Source of the DNA: Bordetella parapertussis
GTDB taxonomy: Bacteria > Pseudomonadota > Gammaproteobacteria > Burkholderiales > Burkholderiaceae_C
DNA: 6,600 nucleotides
Direction of reading: 5' to 3'
Assembly: GCA_945878355.1 (NCBI GenBank)
Contig: CAMCTC010000180.1
Span: 1-6,600 of the forward strand
Below, in pieces: positions 5,823 to 6,600 of this stretch. The notes beneath the pieces were generated by a model that saw only the letters and a list, made by a program, of their open reading frames with translations, was not told where the DNA came from and did no database searches. Both the position numbers and the translations under genes were made by a program. How positions within the stretch are numbered: the first letter of the stretch is position 1; each line of letters opens with the position of its first letter.

Positions 5823-6164
5823 TCAGCAGTCCAGCAGCGCCATCAAGCGCCCCAGCGCCTCATCGATGACGGCTTGGGGAACCTGCTCGACTCGACGAGC
5901 TTTGCGAGCCGCAAGATCGAGCATCCGGACCTTGTTGATCAGCGCCACGCCCTGGGTCTTGCATCCGGTGCCCGTCAGGCTCACGGCGAAGCCCGCGTAG
6001 CGCGAGAAGTCACCGCCCTGGGTGATAGGGGCGATCAGCACGTCGCCGAGCTTGTTGAAGTCTTTCGTCGTCAGGACCAGAGCGGGCCGAGTGCCCTTTT
6101 GCTCGTGCCCGATGGCCGGGTCGAGCGGGACGCTGACCACATCGCCCCTGTCGAAGACATCCAT
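5823..6164 (-). CDS. chpB: ChpB/MazF-family endoribonuclease toxin
   Basis: This 113-residue protein is a MazF/PemK-class toxin, a ribosome-independent mRNA interferase, and is closest in appearance to E. coli ChpB (116 residues). Diagnostic parts are DRGDVVSVPLDPAIGHEQ at the N-terminus, GTRPALVLTTKDFN (residues 24-37), then VLIAPITQGGDFSRYAGFAV and VALINKVRMLDL. Arg26 and Thr48 match the catalytic Arg and Thr positions of MazF. The ATG at 6164 is chosen because it overlaps the chpS stop (TGATG) and an AGAGG lies upstream within chpS; a GTG one codon earlier is also possible. The longer upstream frame is antisense-free read-through of chpS in another frame and is rejected. All key residues are present, so it should be active. 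Cleavage sequence cannot be deduced. Confidence 0.95.
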   Translation of the reverse strand: MDVFDRGDVVSVPLDPAIGHEQKGTRPALVLTTKDFNKLGDVLIAPITQGGDFSRYAGFAVSLTGTGCKTQGVALINKVRMLDLAARKARRVEQVPQAVIDEALGRLMALLDC

Positions 6165-6415
6165 CACCAGACCTCTTGCCCAACCGGCCTGGCCACATCC
6201 CACAGCTTCACGTCGTCCGGCGGGGACGCCTTCAGATTGCACTGGGCGATCATGTCCGATAGCACGTACTTGCGCTTGCGGGCCAGCACGATCTGGCCTT
6301 GGTCGTTGGTGTCTAGCGTCATGGCCTGGCCTGCCGAGAGTCCCAGATCCTTGAGAACGGCAGGCGGCAGCACGGCCACGGTGCTGTTGCCGTATTTTCT
6401 GAGGACGACTTCCAT
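6164..6415 (-). CDS. chpS: ChpS/MazE-family antitoxin
   Basis: This 83-residue protein is the antitoxin partner of ChpB, with the same length as E. coli ChpS. The N-terminal AbrB/MazE-type swapped-hairpin DNA-binding domain covers about residues 1-47: LRKYGNSTVAVLPPAVLKDLGL and AGQAMTLDTNDQGQIVLAR. The C-terminal part (YVLSDMIAQCNL and WDVARPVGQEVW) resembles the toxin-binding tail of ChpS, which ends in GDEIW. Start ATG at 6415 has AAAGG six bases upstream (6422-6426). It overlaps chpB by one base. Autoregulation through its own promoter is expected from the family; the candidate promoter is directly upstream. Confidence 0.95.
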   Translation of the reverse strand: MEVVLRKYGNSTVAVLPPAVLKDLGLSAGQAMTLDTNDQGQIVLARKRKYVLSDMIAQCNLKASPPDDVKLWDVARPVGQEVW

Positions 6416-6451
6416 GTAGAGCCTTTGTTCGGTGATGTTGAATCCAGCGGA

Positions 6452-6480
6452 ACTCTATTTGGCTTGAGGCTGGAAGTCAA
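6452..6480 (-). promoter_or_regulatory. chpSB promoter
   Basis: On the minus strand TTGACT (6475-6480, 5/6 to -35) and TAGAGT (6452-6457, 4/6 to -10) are 17 bases apart, which is optimal sigma-70 spacing, 36 bases upstream of the chpS ATG. Six-base arms TCCAGC/GCTGGA (6443-6448 and 6469-6474) flank the -10, and CATTG/CAATG (6482-6496) abuts the -35; either could be a ChpS-ChpB site. Confidence 0.6.
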
Positions 6481-6600
6481 TCATTGCTGAACAATGTGCG
6501 CGCCAAGCTTTCATGCTCGAACCGGACGCATTGGGTCGAGCCTGAGGTTCGCCCGGCCAGCGCTAGGCCACTGGGTCGTCGAAACCGTCACAGCTTGCGC

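Noticed and set aside
5823..6242. Longer chpB start at 6242
   Set aside because: The extra residues lie within chpS in another frame; MazF homology begins at the ATG that overlaps the chpS stop.
6500..6600. Edge frames on both strands in the last 100 bases
   Set aside because: Open frames of about 30 codons run to the window end on each strand, but neither shows a ribosome binding site or a family I can name.
1..6600. CRISPR array, tRNA, rRNA or insertion-sequence ends
   Set aside because: No regularly spaced repeats, cloverleaf sequence, rRNA signature or paired terminal repeats with a transposase were seen on either strand.

Overview
The window is high-GC DNA of proteobacterial type. The damaged or partial families (CinA-like MoCF domain, HpxZ/AtzH, FdsD, TRAP DctM) and the TacAT and ChpSB toxin-antitoxin modules all point to Pseudomonadota. 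The CinA-like fragment reads most like alphaproteobacterial homologues. Genus cannot be set from the sequence alone.

Left part (1-2071, + strand): the 3' end of a CinA/MoaB-type molybdopterin-binding protein gene, then a short gap, then a two-gene unit of a 390-residue amidase-signature hydrolase and a small HpxZ/AtzH-like protein. The last two genes are one base apart. HpxZ-type proteins are known from the purine/oxalurate and s-triazine ring-breakdown loci, where they accompany amidases. The pair therefore probably hydrolyses a small amide or ureido compound of unknown identity.

Middle (2072-4360, - strand): convergent to that unit is a large cytoplasmic bis-MGD molybdenum/tungsten oxidoreductase (682 residues) with a 4Fe-4S motif and a Cys at the likely metal-ligand position. 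Just downstream of it is a remnant of fdsD, the delta subunit gene of NAD-linked formate dehydrogenase. The remnant carries two compensating frameshifts and lacks its 3' end. Upstream of the oxidoreductase gene are a 16-bp perfect palindrome and a possible extended -10 element.

Right part (4516-6480, - strand): two toxin-antitoxin operons in tandem, tacA-tacT (DUF1778/GNAT) and chpS-chpB (MazE/MazF class). Each has an antitoxin-first order and overlapping stop/start codons, and each has a candidate promoter. The tacA promoter carries an 11-bp-armed inverted repeat, and tacT ends in an intrinsic terminator. Between the two modules lies decayed DNA that includes a + strand fragment of a TRAP-transporter large permease. 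This stretch looks like an accessory patch built into an older catabolic locus. The last ~100 bases hold no gene I can support.
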